NCBI GenBank assembly: GCA_020637395.1
Contig: JACJWA010000001.1
Span: forward strand, 1,860,001-1,924,000
Direction of reading: 5' to 3'
Length of the DNA stretch: 64,000 nt
DNA from: Calditrichota bacterium
Lineage (GTDB): Bacteria > Electryoneota > RPQS01
Both the position numbers and the translations under genes were made by a program. Below the pieces are notes generated by a model. That model was given only the letters and a program-made list of their open reading frames with translations, had not been told where the DNA came from and searched no databases. Position 1 is the stretch's first letter, and each line of letters starts with the position of its first letter. Of this stretch, positions 49,072 to 57,747 are shown in pieces.

Positions 49072-51999
49072 TTATCGCTCTGCGCGACTCAACGGCGCCG
49101 CCGGCATGTTTGCAAGCTCGTCAAAACGCGCCCTGAGCACGGCTGTCGTTGCGGGACTCGCGGAACGGACCTGCACATAGTGATAGTCGTTCGGGAACGG
49201 CGCGACACACGGCTCGACTTGCCACTCCTCCCACTCTATCAGCGCTATGTCATCATACCACCCGAAGGCGGTGCCCGTCGGAGACGCGGAGAGCGTGACC
49301 CGCAAGGACATGTAGTAGCCATTGCCCGGCAAAGTGAGATCGTGCGACCTGAAGGTCCAGTCCGCCGTTCCGCTCTGCATCCCGCCAACATCCGTTTGCG
49401 ACAACAGAGTTCCACTGGAACGCGCATTATAGACCTGCGCCTGAATCGCCGCGTCCACGGCGTTCTCCGTGCGAACGAATCCCATCACGCTGTAATTGCC
49501 CAATGGTGTGACCTTGATGCGATACTCGGTGTTGGAAACCACATTCTGCGGATTCCCCGCACTGCGGCGCAGCCGGATGCTCTTTTCGCCGCGGTGAACA
49601 AAATCGCTGTTATACTCTTCGTCCGCGCTGTTCAAGAGCCAGCCGTCCGCTCCCTCCCACTCCATATTGCCGAAGCAAAGCTTGTCGCGCCCAAAGCGAA
49701 TCTCAAAATTCGCGCCGGATGTGATTTCGGAAAATCCAAGATAGCCAATGTCCGGCAAGGCAAGTGGATCGGAGATCCAGAAGTTTTCATCTTGGGTCAG
49801 CGCGAGCGTATCATATCTGAACTCCGCTGTACGCAGAGCCGTTGCCGTGTCGAGCACGACGAACGCGCTGTCCGCACCGGGAGCGCGAATCAGCCACGTA
49901 TCCAATCGCCGCGACATCTCGGACTCGTAGTCCAAGATGATGCGCGCCAACTCGCCGCGTGCAGGCTGCGGTATCCAATGATTGATATAGACGGGATGCA
50001 CAACCGCTGTGTCCACGCCGACACCCTCGGTGAAGTGCGTGCGCAAAATCACAGTAGGCATCGTCTCCGCGTACGTCAGGTCAAAAATAAAATTCCCGAG
50101 ACTGTGCGCGATCAGTTTGCCCTCGTACACTTCAAACCCCTGAATGATGTGCGGGTGATGGGCAATTACCAAATCTGCTCCCTGATCAATCGCATACTGC
50201 CGCAGTTCGCGCTCGAGCGTATCCGGCACCAATTCAAACAGCATGTCTTCGTCGCCCAGAGGATCAAAGGCATCCATTTGGAGAATCGGAGACAAGGAAT
50301 ACTCGCTGCCTGAGTGAGTGTTGATGATCACGAAGTCCGCCAACTCACCGGCATCGGGAACGGTGCACTCAATTGCGCTGCGGTTCCACATGGCAAACCC
50401 GGGACGCGATCGCGCGGCATCGAGGAACGGCTGAACATTGTTGTAGGACCCTGTGCGATCCGAGAAACTCAGCATCGCCATGGATAGACCGTTTGCCGAA
50501 ACAAACTTCACACGACGAGCCTGCTCGTCGTTCATGCCCGCGCCGTTATGCACGATGCCCGCAGTGTCGAGAACGTACATGGTTTCAAGCATGCCGTCCG
50601 TCATATAGTCGAAGACATGGTTGTTGGCCAGAGTGGCGAAATCAACTCCGGCATTTACCAAACCCGCAACCTGTTCAGGGCTTGATTTGAAGACAATTCC
50701 CTTCGTGGGATGTGCAGTCGTTGCGGTGGTCAGAGGGCACTCGAGATTCACGGATGTCAGGTCGGCGGTCTGAAGCCACGGATAGGTGGGTTCATAGAGT
50801 GTATCCACACCCCATTGATCAATAATGCCGCCGTTGTTCTCATACCCGCGGCCCATGATCACATCACCCGTAAAACTGAACCACAGTTCGCGGTTTGAGG
50901 TCAGCGGCGAATCCACAACCGAATGCGACACCCAGGTTTCGTTGGACTCGCTGTCCGTCACATCCAGCGTCACCGTGTAGCGACTCTGTGCCGCGAAGAC
51001 ATGTGTCGGATTCTGAATCGCTGAGACAGCACCGTCCCCGAAATCCCAGTGATGAGTCAGCCACGGGCTGTCCAGATCGTACGTCTGCGCGTGAAACACC
51101 ACCTGAATCGAGTCAGGATCCGCGTGCGGCAGCATATTCCATGAGAAGTCCGCGACCGGAGACAAAGGCAGTGCGTCCGACACATCCCGCACATAGTCAA
51201 ACAGCACTTCGCCATCTACCGCGACAGTGTCGTTGTCATTGATGAAGCGAAGTTCCGTGATACGCGGCAGATAGCCGAATCGGCCAAACCAATCTTCGCC
51301 AATTGGAAAGAGTACCTCCGACCACTCTCCTTCAGGAAACCAACCTTCGTATGTCGTGTTCCAGCGCAGAGATTGCGGAGCTTCCTTGCCCCACAGAATG
51401 TAATACATCACTTCATTGGAATCCGCGACGCCGAATGCCTGAACTTCACCAAGCACATCAAGCTTTGCGGCGACGGAAAGAATGGTACTTGCCTGCACGA
51501 CGTAAGGAGAAATCGGAAGCCGCTTCCACGTATTCGCATACAACCGAAGCGCTTTCGTTCCATCGAAAGCATCCGTTGTCACGTACTCGGCACCAAAAGG
51601 TTCGATGTCTTCGCCGGTCACGCCAAACAAATCGGGCTCATCTTCGAATGACGTTAATGAAACTCCCGAATCCGCGGGTGGAGCGAAATCCACCGGATCC
51701 ACGCGGAAGAAGCCCAGCGGATAAACCCCTTCACTATCGTGATGCACATAGAACGTGTCGCTGGTGATCGCCAACGTGTCCAGATCCAGCATAGCCGCGT
51801 CCTGACCATAGAGCACCGCCCAATAGCTCAGCTCCGCCGCGGGGTACCAATGCAGCGAGAACCCGTCGTCCGTGCGAAGGATGGAAAGTGATGTTGAGCG
51901 CTCATCCAGCGCTTGATGAGACGGCCTGCGGGCCTCAACGGACCCACAGAGCAGACCCACCACCACTATCAGCGCAAACGTTTGCTGCCGCCGTTGCAT
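49072..51999 (-). CDS. Secreted CapA-like phosphatase-fold protein with PKD domain
   Basis: A 975-residue exported protein (signal MQRRQQTFALIVVVGLLCGSVEA). Residues about 80-275 are beta-sandwich, carbohydrate-binding-like. Residues about 280-368 are a PKD domain (LTHHWDFGDGAVSAIQNPTHVF). Residues about 370-690 are the CapA/PGA_cap metallophosphatase-like domain: SFTGDVIMGRGYE, LTSVNLECPLT, VDFATLANNHVFDY, ADLVIAHHPHIIQGFEVYEGKLIAHSLGNFIFD. The end (about 760-930) is another beta-sandwich. It is named after poly-gamma-glutamate export proteins but more likely acts on an extracellular ester or polymer. No sorting module is present. It has a consensus promoter (52047-52075). Confidence 0.85.
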   Translation of the reverse strand: MQRRQQTFALIVVVGLLCGSVEARRPSHQALDERSTSLSILRTDDGFSLHWYPAAELSYWAVLYGQDAAMLDLDTLAITSDTFYVHHDSEGVYPLGFFRVDPVDFAPPADSGVSLTSFEDEPDLFGVTGEDIEPFGAEYVTTDAFDGTKALRLYANTWKRLPISPYVVQASTILSVAAKLDVLGEVQAFGVADSNEVMYYILWGKEAPQSLRWNTTYEGWFPEGEWSEVLFPIGEDWFGRFGYLPRITELRFINDNDTVAVDGEVLFDYVRDVSDALPLSPVADFSWNMLPHADPDSIQVVFHAQTYDLDSPWLTHHWDFGDGAVSAIQNPTHVFAAQSRYTVTLDVTDSESNETWVSHSVVDSPLTSNRELWFSFTGDVIMGRGYENNGGIIDQWGVDTLYEPTYPWLQTADLTSVNLECPLTTATTAHPTKGIVFKSSPEQVAGLVNAGVDFATLANNHVFDYMTDGMLETMYVLDTAGIVHNGAGMNDEQARRVKFVSANGLSMAMLSFSDRTGSYNNVQPFLDAARSRPGFAMWNRSAIECTVPDAGELADFVIINTHSGSEYSLSPILQMDAFDPLGDEDMLFELVPDTLERELRQYAIDQGADLVIAHHPHIIQGFEVYEGKLIAHSLGNFIFDLTYAETMPTVILRTHFTEGVGVDTAVVHPVYINHWIPQPARGELARIILDYESEMSRRLDTWLIRAPGADSAFVVLDTATALRTAEFRYDTLALTQDENFWISDPLALPDIGYLGFSEITSGANFEIRFGRDKLCFGNMEWEGADGWLLNSADEEYNSDFVHRGEKSIRLRRSAGNPQNVVSNTEYRIKVTPLGNYSVMGFVRTENAVDAAIQAQVYNARSSGTLLSQTDVGGMQSGTADWTFRSHDLTLPGNGYYMSLRVTLSASPTGTAFGWYDDIALIEWEEWQVEPCVAPFPNDYHYVQVRSASPATTAVLRARFDELANMPAAPLSRAER

Positions 52000-52046
52000 G
52001 ACAAGACTCCAATTTCTGCGAGCAGATGACAGACTATTCCTTATGC

Positions 52047-52075
52047 AATATACCGGTGGACACAGGGAATGTCAA
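52047..52075 (-). promoter_or_regulatory. Sigma-70 promoter of the CapA-like gene
   Basis: On the minus strand TTGACA (52075-52070), 17 bases, TATATT (52052-52047), about 48 bases before the ATG. Confidence 0.7.
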
Positions 52076-52183
52076 CCGAGTTGCCTTGCAATCGTGAATA
52101 GGATAACATAAGTCGAATTATCGAATACGGCGCATTCGACGCCATTGCTTCGACCTGCACGGCACGTTCCACTCTGAATGACA

Positions 52184-52206
52184 AAGCCCGCCGATGAGGC
52201 GGGCTT
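52184..52206 (-). terminator. Intrinsic terminator of the two-component operon
   Basis: AAGCCCGCC / GGCGGGCTT stem with a 5-base loop; on the minus strand it is followed by TGTCATTC. It lies about 24 bases past the response regulator stop. Confidence 0.7.
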
Positions 52207-52229
52207 GTTCTGTTCAATGCGAAAACGAC

Positions 52230-53621
52230 TTAGTTCGGACTTTTGGCCAGACCGACCTGATTCAGAATGCGGTACACCGTCTTGCGATCCACGCCAGCGC
52301 GGGTCGCTACGCGGCTGATGTTGCCCTTTTCTTCCGAGAGTAATTGCGAGAAGTACTGTGTCTGGAACTGATCCAGCAACCTCGCCTTGGCGATGTCGTA
52401 GGTCAGTTGCGCATCCACCTCAGGCGTGTGTTTGCTGATGCCATGAAAATGAGCAGGCAAATCTTCCTCGCGAATCACGGACTTACCCGCCAGGGAAATC
52501 GCCCGCTCCACGACATTGCGCAATTCGCGGACGTTGCCCGGCCACTCGTAGTTCGCGAACATGTCGAGAACTTGCGGCGTGAAGCCTTCGAGAGTTCTTC
52601 CGTAGGCCTCGCCAATTTCTTTCAGGAAATGATGCGCGAGAGCGGGGATATCGTCACGACGCTCGCGAAGCGGCGGTACATGCAAAGTTACCACCGCGAC
52701 ACGGAAATACAAGTCCTCGCGGAAGAGTTTCTGCTGCACGGCTTCCTGCGGATCGCGATTGGTCGCAGAGATGATGCGCACATCAAGAGGAATCTCGCGA
52801 TTTCCGCCGACCCGGCGCACCGTGCGCTCCTGAATCACGCGCAGGAGTTTGGACTGCATCGCCAAATCCATTTCAGTGATCTCATCGAAGAAGAACGTGC
52901 CGCCCTGCGCTTCTTCCAACATTCCCTTGCGCGACGTGGAGGCACCCGTGAACGATCCCTTCTCGTGACCGAATAGCTCACTTTCCACTAGATTCGCGGG
53001 TAGCGCGCCGCAATTGACCGCGAGGAACGGCGAACCGTTGCGGCGGCTGGCTTGATGCAAGGCACGAGCGAGCACTTCCTTGCCCGTGCCGGACTCGCCT
53101 TGAATCAGCACAGACGCTTCCGTATCCGCGACGCGCGTCAGCATCTGCATCACTTCGCGCATCGCCGGATCCACCGCAATAAGAGATGTGGAAACTTTGC
53201 TCTGAGCCAACTCGTGGCGGAGGCGGTGATTCTCCTGCAGCAGATGCCGCTCTTTCAACGCGCGATTGACAGCATGAACCAATTGCTCGCGTGCGAAAGG
53301 TTTCACCACATAGTCCGTCGCACCCTCCTTCATGGCTTCGACGGCTGTCTCCACGGTGGCAAATGCCGTCATCATCACCACGGGAAGATCGCTGCGCGAC
53401 CACTTGATCTGCCGCAGCACTTCCATGCCGTCGCGATTGGGAATCATCAAGTCCGTGATCAGGAGATCCGGATCAAACTCCGAAACCGCCTGTTCCACGT
53501 GCAGGCTGTCCGTCATCGTGCGGACTTCGTAGCCTTCGCGAGAGAGAATCATTTGGCAATTGGCGAGCAGATCGGGTTCATCGTCCACGATCAGGACGCG
53601 GGATAGCTTGGTCATGTTCAT
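52230..53621 (-). CDS. NtrC-family sigma-54 response regulator
   Basis: A 463-residue activator. Residues 5-120 are a receiver domain (VLIVDDEPDLL, phospho-acceptor D in DLLITDLMIPNRDG, then K in VVKPFAREQL). The AAA+ core (about 150-375) shows GESGTGKEVLARALH, the sigma-54 loop as GSFTGA and GGTFFFDEITEMD. Residues about 425-460 are a Fis-type helix-turn-helix (GNISRVATRAGVDRKTVYRIL). The ATG is one base after the kinase stop, so the pair is coupled. It is expected to activate sigma-54 promoters; the consensus one at 55384 is the nearest. Confidence 0.95.
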   Translation of the reverse strand: MNMTKLSRVLIVDDEPDLLANCQMILSREGYEVRTMTDSLHVEQAVSEFDPDLLITDLMIPNRDGMEVLRQIKWSRSDLPVVMMTAFATVETAVEAMKEGATDYVVKPFAREQLVHAVNRALKERHLLQENHRLRHELAQSKVSTSLIAVDPAMREVMQMLTRVADTEASVLIQGESGTGKEVLARALHQASRRNGSPFLAVNCGALPANLVESELFGHEKGSFTGASTSRKGMLEEAQGGTFFFDEITEMDLAMQSKLLRVIQERTVRRVGGNREIPLDVRIISATNRDPQEAVQQKLFREDLYFRVAVVTLHVPPLRERRDDIPALAHHFLKEIGEAYGRTLEGFTPQVLDMFANYEWPGNVRELRNVVERAISLAGKSVIREEDLPAHFHGISKHTPEVDAQLTYDIAKARLLDQFQTQYFSQLLSEEKGNISRVATRAGVDRKTVYRILNQVGLAKSPN

Positions 53622-53622
53622 G

Positions 53623-55104
53623 TTACGTTGTGGTTACTGGCAGACTGACTATGAATTCTGTGCCCTGGCCGGGCGTGCTCTTGACGCTGATGGTTCCTGC
53701 GTGGTCTTCGACCAACCGATAGGTGATGGCCAATCCCAGTCCGGTCCCTGCTCCCACATCTTTGGTGGTGAAGAAGGGATCGAAGATCTTCGATTGAATC
53801 TCATTTGGGATTCCCGAGCCGTTGTCCTCGACTTTGATCTGCACGGTTGAATCGGATCGTGCCGCGCTGATCACGATCCTGCCGCCGCGCGGAGTCGCGT
53901 CCATGGCATTCAGGATCAAATTGATAAAGACCTGCTCCAGCTCCGTGATTTCGCCCCGAATCGTCGGCAAGTCCTGAGCAATCTCAGACTTCAGTTCGAT
54001 ACCCCGTTTCTCCGCCTCTTTGCGAACCAAAAGCAGCACGCCGTGAATGATCTGATCCACATGCAGCTCGCTACGCTTCCCGGAGGATTTCCGCGCGAAC
54101 GTCAGGAGCTTTGAGACGATCTTGGAGATTCGATCCGACTGGCGGTGCATCATGGAGAGATGCTCGGCCATGTCCTCAACCTTTCGGTCGGCCCGCACAT
54201 CTTCAAGCAAGAGTTCGATGCGGTTCTTGATGATGCCGACCGGGTTGTTGATTTCGTGCGCGACTCCCGCGGCAAGCTGACCCGTCGCAGACATCTTTTC
54301 CATTTGCACGAGTTCCGCTTGAGCGTCTCGAAGTTCCCGTGTGCGCTGTTCAACGATCAATTCGAGGTTCTCGTTCTGTCGTTGAATTTCCTGGGCCAGG
54401 GCCATGCGCTCCTGATTCTCAAGCAGGATCGCCTTGTCGGCCCGCACGGCGATAATCCAGACCACGAAGAAAAGGGCAAGTCCCGTGAACAAAGAGCTAA
54501 GCAGAATCACCATCCTGAGCTGCTCGACACGCTTGTACGTGGGTGAGACATTCATCAGGATTTCAAATGCCACACGCGTAGTCGTGCTGTCTGACGCGCG
54601 GAATTCAACCGGATAGCACGCGAGAAGGTGATCAACCTCGCCGGAGTACGGCGCCACATTGGCGGAGTCCGCATCGGTCACCAGTTTCGAAGCGGGGGTA
54701 CCTGCCAACGCTGAAAGCAGCATGGGGTTTTCCGGCTCGCTTCGGCCCTCCCGCAGTGAATCCGTGGAAAAGACCAACAGATGCGCCTTGTCGTAGATAC
54801 TGATCCGTTCAATCTGAAAGCCGCTGACAAACGTATGTACGATTCCGGTCATCTCGTGGTGCGCGAGAGGATGGTCGAACGGAAAGGTATCAAAGGTCAT
54901 CTGCCACGGCTCGAGATAGAACTTGTCTATTGAACGGGCCAGATGATTCACCGCCGCGTTGCCGTAGTTCTGTGCTACTGAGATCAGGTTGGCGCGACCA
55001 AGGCTATAGGCGACTGCCCCGCCGATCCCCACAATCAAGAGGTCAAGGAGCAGAAAGTTGATTGCGAAGTAACGAGTAAGACGAGGACGAGGGCGCGTGG
55101 ACAT
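53623..55104 (-). CDS. Sensor histidine kinase partner of the NtrC-type regulator
   Basis: A 493-residue sensor with a membrane helix at about 12-36, an extracytoplasmic sensor region of about 160 residues (40-195) and a second helix near 200-222. A coiled coil then leads to the H-box (LAAGVAHEINNPVGIIKNRIE, H near 280) and the HATPase domain (NLILNAMDATPRGGRIVI, VEDNGSGIP, FTTKDVGAGTGLGLAITY). It phosphorylates the regulator encoded next. The signal is unknown; the sensor domain has no family that can be named from sequence alone. Confidence 0.93.
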   Translation of the reverse strand: MSTRPRPRLTRYFAINFLLLDLLIVGIGGAVAYSLGRANLISVAQNYGNAAVNHLARSIDKFYLEPWQMTFDTFPFDHPLAHHEMTGIVHTFVSGFQIERISIYDKAHLLVFSTDSLREGRSEPENPMLLSALAGTPASKLVTDADSANVAPYSGEVDHLLACYPVEFRASDSTTTRVAFEILMNVSPTYKRVEQLRMVILLSSLFTGLALFFVVWIIAVRADKAILLENQERMALAQEIQRQNENLELIVEQRTRELRDAQAELVQMEKMSATGQLAAGVAHEINNPVGIIKNRIELLLEDVRADRKVEDMAEHLSMMHRQSDRISKIVSKLLTFARKSSGKRSELHVDQIIHGVLLLVRKEAEKRGIELKSEIAQDLPTIRGEITELEQVFINLILNAMDATPRGGRIVISAARSDSTVQIKVEDNGSGIPNEIQSKIFDPFFTTKDVGAGTGLGLAITYRLVEDHAGTISVKSTPGQGTEFIVSLPVTTT

Positions 55105-55383
55105 AGAAAGAGTCCGCGAAGTTGGTTGAGTTCTTGACTATGCTGCCAATTCAAATTGGGGATGTTGTGCCACAAACCGGGTTTTTCTGATGCTCAATCT
55201 GTGGCCTCTATTCCCCACTCATAAAAGTATGATATTTTTCAACTAAATCAACATGTCCCCTAAATGCCCCAGAAAATTGCCCCATCGGTTGTGTCGTTCG
55301 ACATAGCATTGTGAACCCGGCTTCAACTTCTATGTGATGTTTTTACAATTGCTAAGGCGACAGTCGCGCCGCGGTTCAAATAG

Positions 55384-55400
55384 TGGCACACCCGTTGCCA
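55384..55400 (+). promoter_or_regulatory. Consensus sigma-54 promoter
   Basis: TGGCAC-ACCCG-TTGCCA matches TGGCAC-N5-TTGCW at all essential bases. The predicted start is near 55410, at the GGGG that opens the hairpin. It lies upstream of a secreted protein gene and divergent from a sigma-54 two-component system. Confidence 0.8.
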
Positions 55401-55410
55401 TATGCAAATC

Positions 55411-55475
55411 GGGGACCGTAAGCCAGTGCTACGGGCCGGACATTCTTCAGCGCTTACGGTCCCCGGCCATTTTTT
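55411..55475 (+). ncRNA. Possible sigma-54-dependent small RNA or attenuator
   Basis: A 13-bp perfect stem (55411-55423 with 55452-55464) encloses a 28-base loop. The loop holds GGCCGG (55434-55439), complementary to CCGGCC (55463-55468) just beyond the stem, so an H-type pseudoknot or a switch between two stems is possible. Six T residues follow (55470-55475). The transcript from the sigma-54 start would be about 65 nt. It does not match riboswitch classes I can recall. It could instead be an inverted DNA site for the regulator. Confidence 0.4.
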
Positions 55476-55566
55476 CTGTTGTTGACCCACAACGATTCCC
55501 GATAGCCGATCTTCCTGAGGCCCAACCCGGCGCGGTCTCACTTCATGTAATCTCAGGTGAACACCC

Positions 55567-57060
55567 ATGACACACAAACTGCTTTCCACACTGCTACTCA
55601 TAAGCTGGCTGGTAGCCACCAGTAACGCGACCACGCATCATGTCTCCATTCAGAATTTCGCGTTCACTCCGCAGTCCATGACCATTGCCGCAGGCGACAG
55701 CGTGATCTTCACCAATAATGATTCCGCTCCGCACACGGCGACCTCGACCACCGGAGCATTCGACAGCGGCAACTTGAACAGCGGCGCAAGCTTCGGCACC
55801 CAGTTTGCACAAGAGGGATCCTTCGCATACGTCTGCCTGTATCACTCTAACATGAGCGGAGTGATCAATGTCGGAGGCGGACAAAGCAGTGACACGTCCT
55901 GGGTGGAGCTGGATAGCCCGACGAGCCTGCCGTTGCTGGATGTGCGATTCTGGAATGCGGACATCGGCTGGATCGCGGGTGAACAGGGCATTCTGCGCAC
56001 AACCAACGGAGGCGACAGCTGGCAGTTGACGGCGACGTCCGATGACGCGGAAGCGTTGTACTTCGTGAGCGCAACCGAAGGCTGGGCATGCGGAAACGAC
56101 GGCATGATTCTCCATACGACGAATGGTGGACAAAGCTGGACGCCGCAAAACAGTGGGGTTGCTGACAAACTGCGTGATATCTGGTTTGCCGACGCTTCCA
56201 CCGGTTGGGCTGTGGGACGGGATGGGATTCTGATTCACACGACCAACGGCGGCCAGACCTGGAGTCCCCAGGCGAGTCCCGCGACGGACGACTTGCGCGG
56301 TATTCATATGCTCGATGCGCAAAACGGCTGGCTGGTTGGATCAGACGGTCTGATTCTGCATACCTCAAACGGCGGCGCCAATTGGGAGATTCAGCTCAGC
56401 GTTCCCATCGGAAATGAAGATGAGTTTGAAGGCGTCTTTGCACTGGACGAAACGCATGCCTGGGCCGTCGGAGGACAGGGCCGGATTTATCATCTGGACA
56501 ATGCCAATGGCCAGTGGACTCAACAGACCAGCGGAACAAATGTCGCTCTCATGGACGTCTTCTTTACCAACACGGATGACGGCTGCAGCTGCGGCGCAGG
56601 AGGATTCCTGTCATCTGCCATGATGGGTGGCGCGATGTGGCATACGCAAGTTCCGCCTGTCGTTGCGACCTTTAACAGCGTGTTCTTCGTGAACGATTCA
56701 CTCGGCTTCCTCGTCTCGGGCGACGGACGTATTTTCCGCAGGGAAATTTCGGAAGTGAGCAGCAGCTCACCGGAAGATCATTCGCCTGTCCACGCGGCTG
56801 CTTTCGAGCTTCAGGCGAACTACCCGAATCCGTTCAATCCCAGCACAACGATTGAGTTCTCGATTCCGTCCGCGGGTCCCGTTACGTTAACGATCTTCGA
56901 TGTGCTTGGTCAGCAGGTTGCGCAGCCGCTGAACAGCAGCTTGCGTGCAGGAGCGCACCGAGTCGAATTCCAAGCGGATGCGCTGCCCAGCGGCGCCTAT
57001 TTCTATCAATTGAACAGCAACGGCCTGACCAGCACGCGCAAGATGCTGCTTCTCAAGTGA
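55567..57060 (+). CDS. Secreted cupredoxin plus YCF48-like repeat protein with sorting domain
   Basis: A 497-residue exported protein (signal about 1-21). Residues about 22-103 form a plastocyanin-like cupredoxin: HHVSIQNFAFTPQSMTIAAGDSVIFTNND, the ligand histidine in SAPHTAT and YVCLYHSNMSGVI with Cys, His and Met, all type 1 copper ligands. Residues about 115-405 carry six YCF48/BNR-like repeats (TNGGDSWQL, TNGGQSWTP, SNGGANWEI), which fold as a beta-propeller. The C terminus is a sorting module (NYPNPFNPSTTIEFSIP, KMLLLK). It may carry electrons or copper at the surface. A sigma-54 promoter lies upstream and YceI downstream. Confidence 0.85.
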   Translation: MTHKLLSTLLLISWLVATSNATTHHVSIQNFAFTPQSMTIAAGDSVIFTNNDSAPHTATSTTGAFDSGNLNSGASFGTQFAQEGSFAYVCLYHSNMSGVINVGGGQSSDTSWVELDSPTSLPLLDVRFWNADIGWIAGEQGILRTTNGGDSWQLTATSDDAEALYFVSATEGWACGNDGMILHTTNGGQSWTPQNSGVADKLRDIWFADASTGWAVGRDGILIHTTNGGQTWSPQASPATDDLRGIHMLDAQNGWLVGSDGLILHTSNGGANWEIQLSVPIGNEDEFEGVFALDETHAWAVGGQGRIYHLDNANGQWTQQTSGTNVALMDVFFTNTDDGCSCGAGGFLSSAMMGGAMWHTQVPPVVATFNSVFFVNDSLGFLVSGDGRIFRREISEVSSSSPEDHSPVHAAAFELQANYPNPFNPSTTIEFSIPSAGPVTLTIFDVLGQQVAQPLNSSLRAGAHRVEFQADALPSGAYFYQLNSNGLTSTRKMLLLK

Positions 57061-57098
57061 GTGATTGACTTACCGATTCCAAAGGAAGGATTATCGTG

Positions 57099-57668
57099 AT
57101 GAAACTATTTGCACTACTGATTCTTTGCGCTTGCTCTGCCGGATTCGCCGCTGAGACTTTTACGATCACGCAAGCCAATTCTGAGAACCTTGTTTCGTTC
57201 ACCAGCGACGCTCCGCTTGAGGAAATCGTGGGCAAGACGCGCATGGTCTCGGGATCTGTTTCTCTCCCGGATGCCACCTCGCCCGGACAGGCGGAGATTC
57301 ATGTGGACATGGCTTCGCTTGATACGGGACTCAGCTTGCGCAACAAGCATATGCGGGAGAATCATCTCGAAACAGATACCTATCCCGAAGCCGTGTTCAC
57401 GCTCAGCGCTTTGGTGATTCCCGGCGGTACGTTGACTCCGGGTGCGCGCACTGAGGTAAACGTAGCGGGAACCCTTGCTTTGCACGGACAAACACGAGTG
57501 ATCAAACCCTCCGCCTTCCTGACTCTTGCACAGGACGGAAAGAACCTTACGATTGAGTCGAGTTTCTCCGTGCTTCTGCAGGATTACCAAATCAAGCGCC
57601 CGGAATTCCTGGTGATGAAGCTTTCTGAAGAGCAGAAGATTGACGTCAAGCTGGTTGCGACACGATAG
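57099..57668 (+). CDS. YceI-family periplasmic protein
   Basis: A 189-residue lipocalin-like barrel with signal peptide MKLFALLILCACSAGFA. Family features are the DAT-type strand (DAPLEEIVGKTRMVSGSVSL), the helix after MASLDTGLSLRNKHMRENHLETDTYPEAVF and KPSAFLTLAQDGKNLTIES. YceI proteins bind isoprenoid quinones or similar lipids. It lies 38 bases after the cupredoxin gene with AAGGAAGG before the ATG and probably shares its transcript. Confidence 0.9.
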   Translation: MKLFALLILCACSAGFAAETFTITQANSENLVSFTSDAPLEEIVGKTRMVSGSVSLPDATSPGQAEIHVDMASLDTGLSLRNKHMRENHLETDTYPEAVFTLSALVIPGGTLTPGARTEVNVAGTLALHGQTRVIKPSAFLTLAQDGKNLTIESSFSVLLQDYQIKRPEFLVMKLSEEQKIDVKLVATR

Positions 57669-57694
57669 AGTGCAACGAAACGACTGAAACAAGA

Positions 57695-57730
57695 ACGCCC
57701 CCGGGAGTCCCCGGGGGCGTTTTCATTTTC
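57695..57730. terminator. Bidirectional intrinsic terminator
   Basis: A 12-bp stem AACGCCCCCGGG / CCCGGGGGCGTT (57695-57706 with 57711-57722) and TTCATTTTC on the plus side. It closes the YceI operon and the convergent gene. Confidence 0.85.
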
Positions 57731-57747
57731 TTGACCTGCAATTCGGG

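Larger units (their letters stand above)
55105..55566. other. 462-base intergenic region with sigma-54 promoter and structured RNA segment
   Basis: No protein gene is apparent. The first 270 bases are AT-rich leader for the histidine kinase. Then come a sigma-54 promoter (55384-55400) and a strong hairpin with a T tract (55411-55475). About 90 bases remain before the cupredoxin gene. Confidence 0.6.

Noticed and set aside
55405..55475. A cyclic-di-GMP (GEMM) or other known riboswitch.
   Set aside because: The conserved GEMM core (AAACC, GCAAAGCC, tetraloop receptor) is not present, and no other class I know fits. It is kept only as a structured element.
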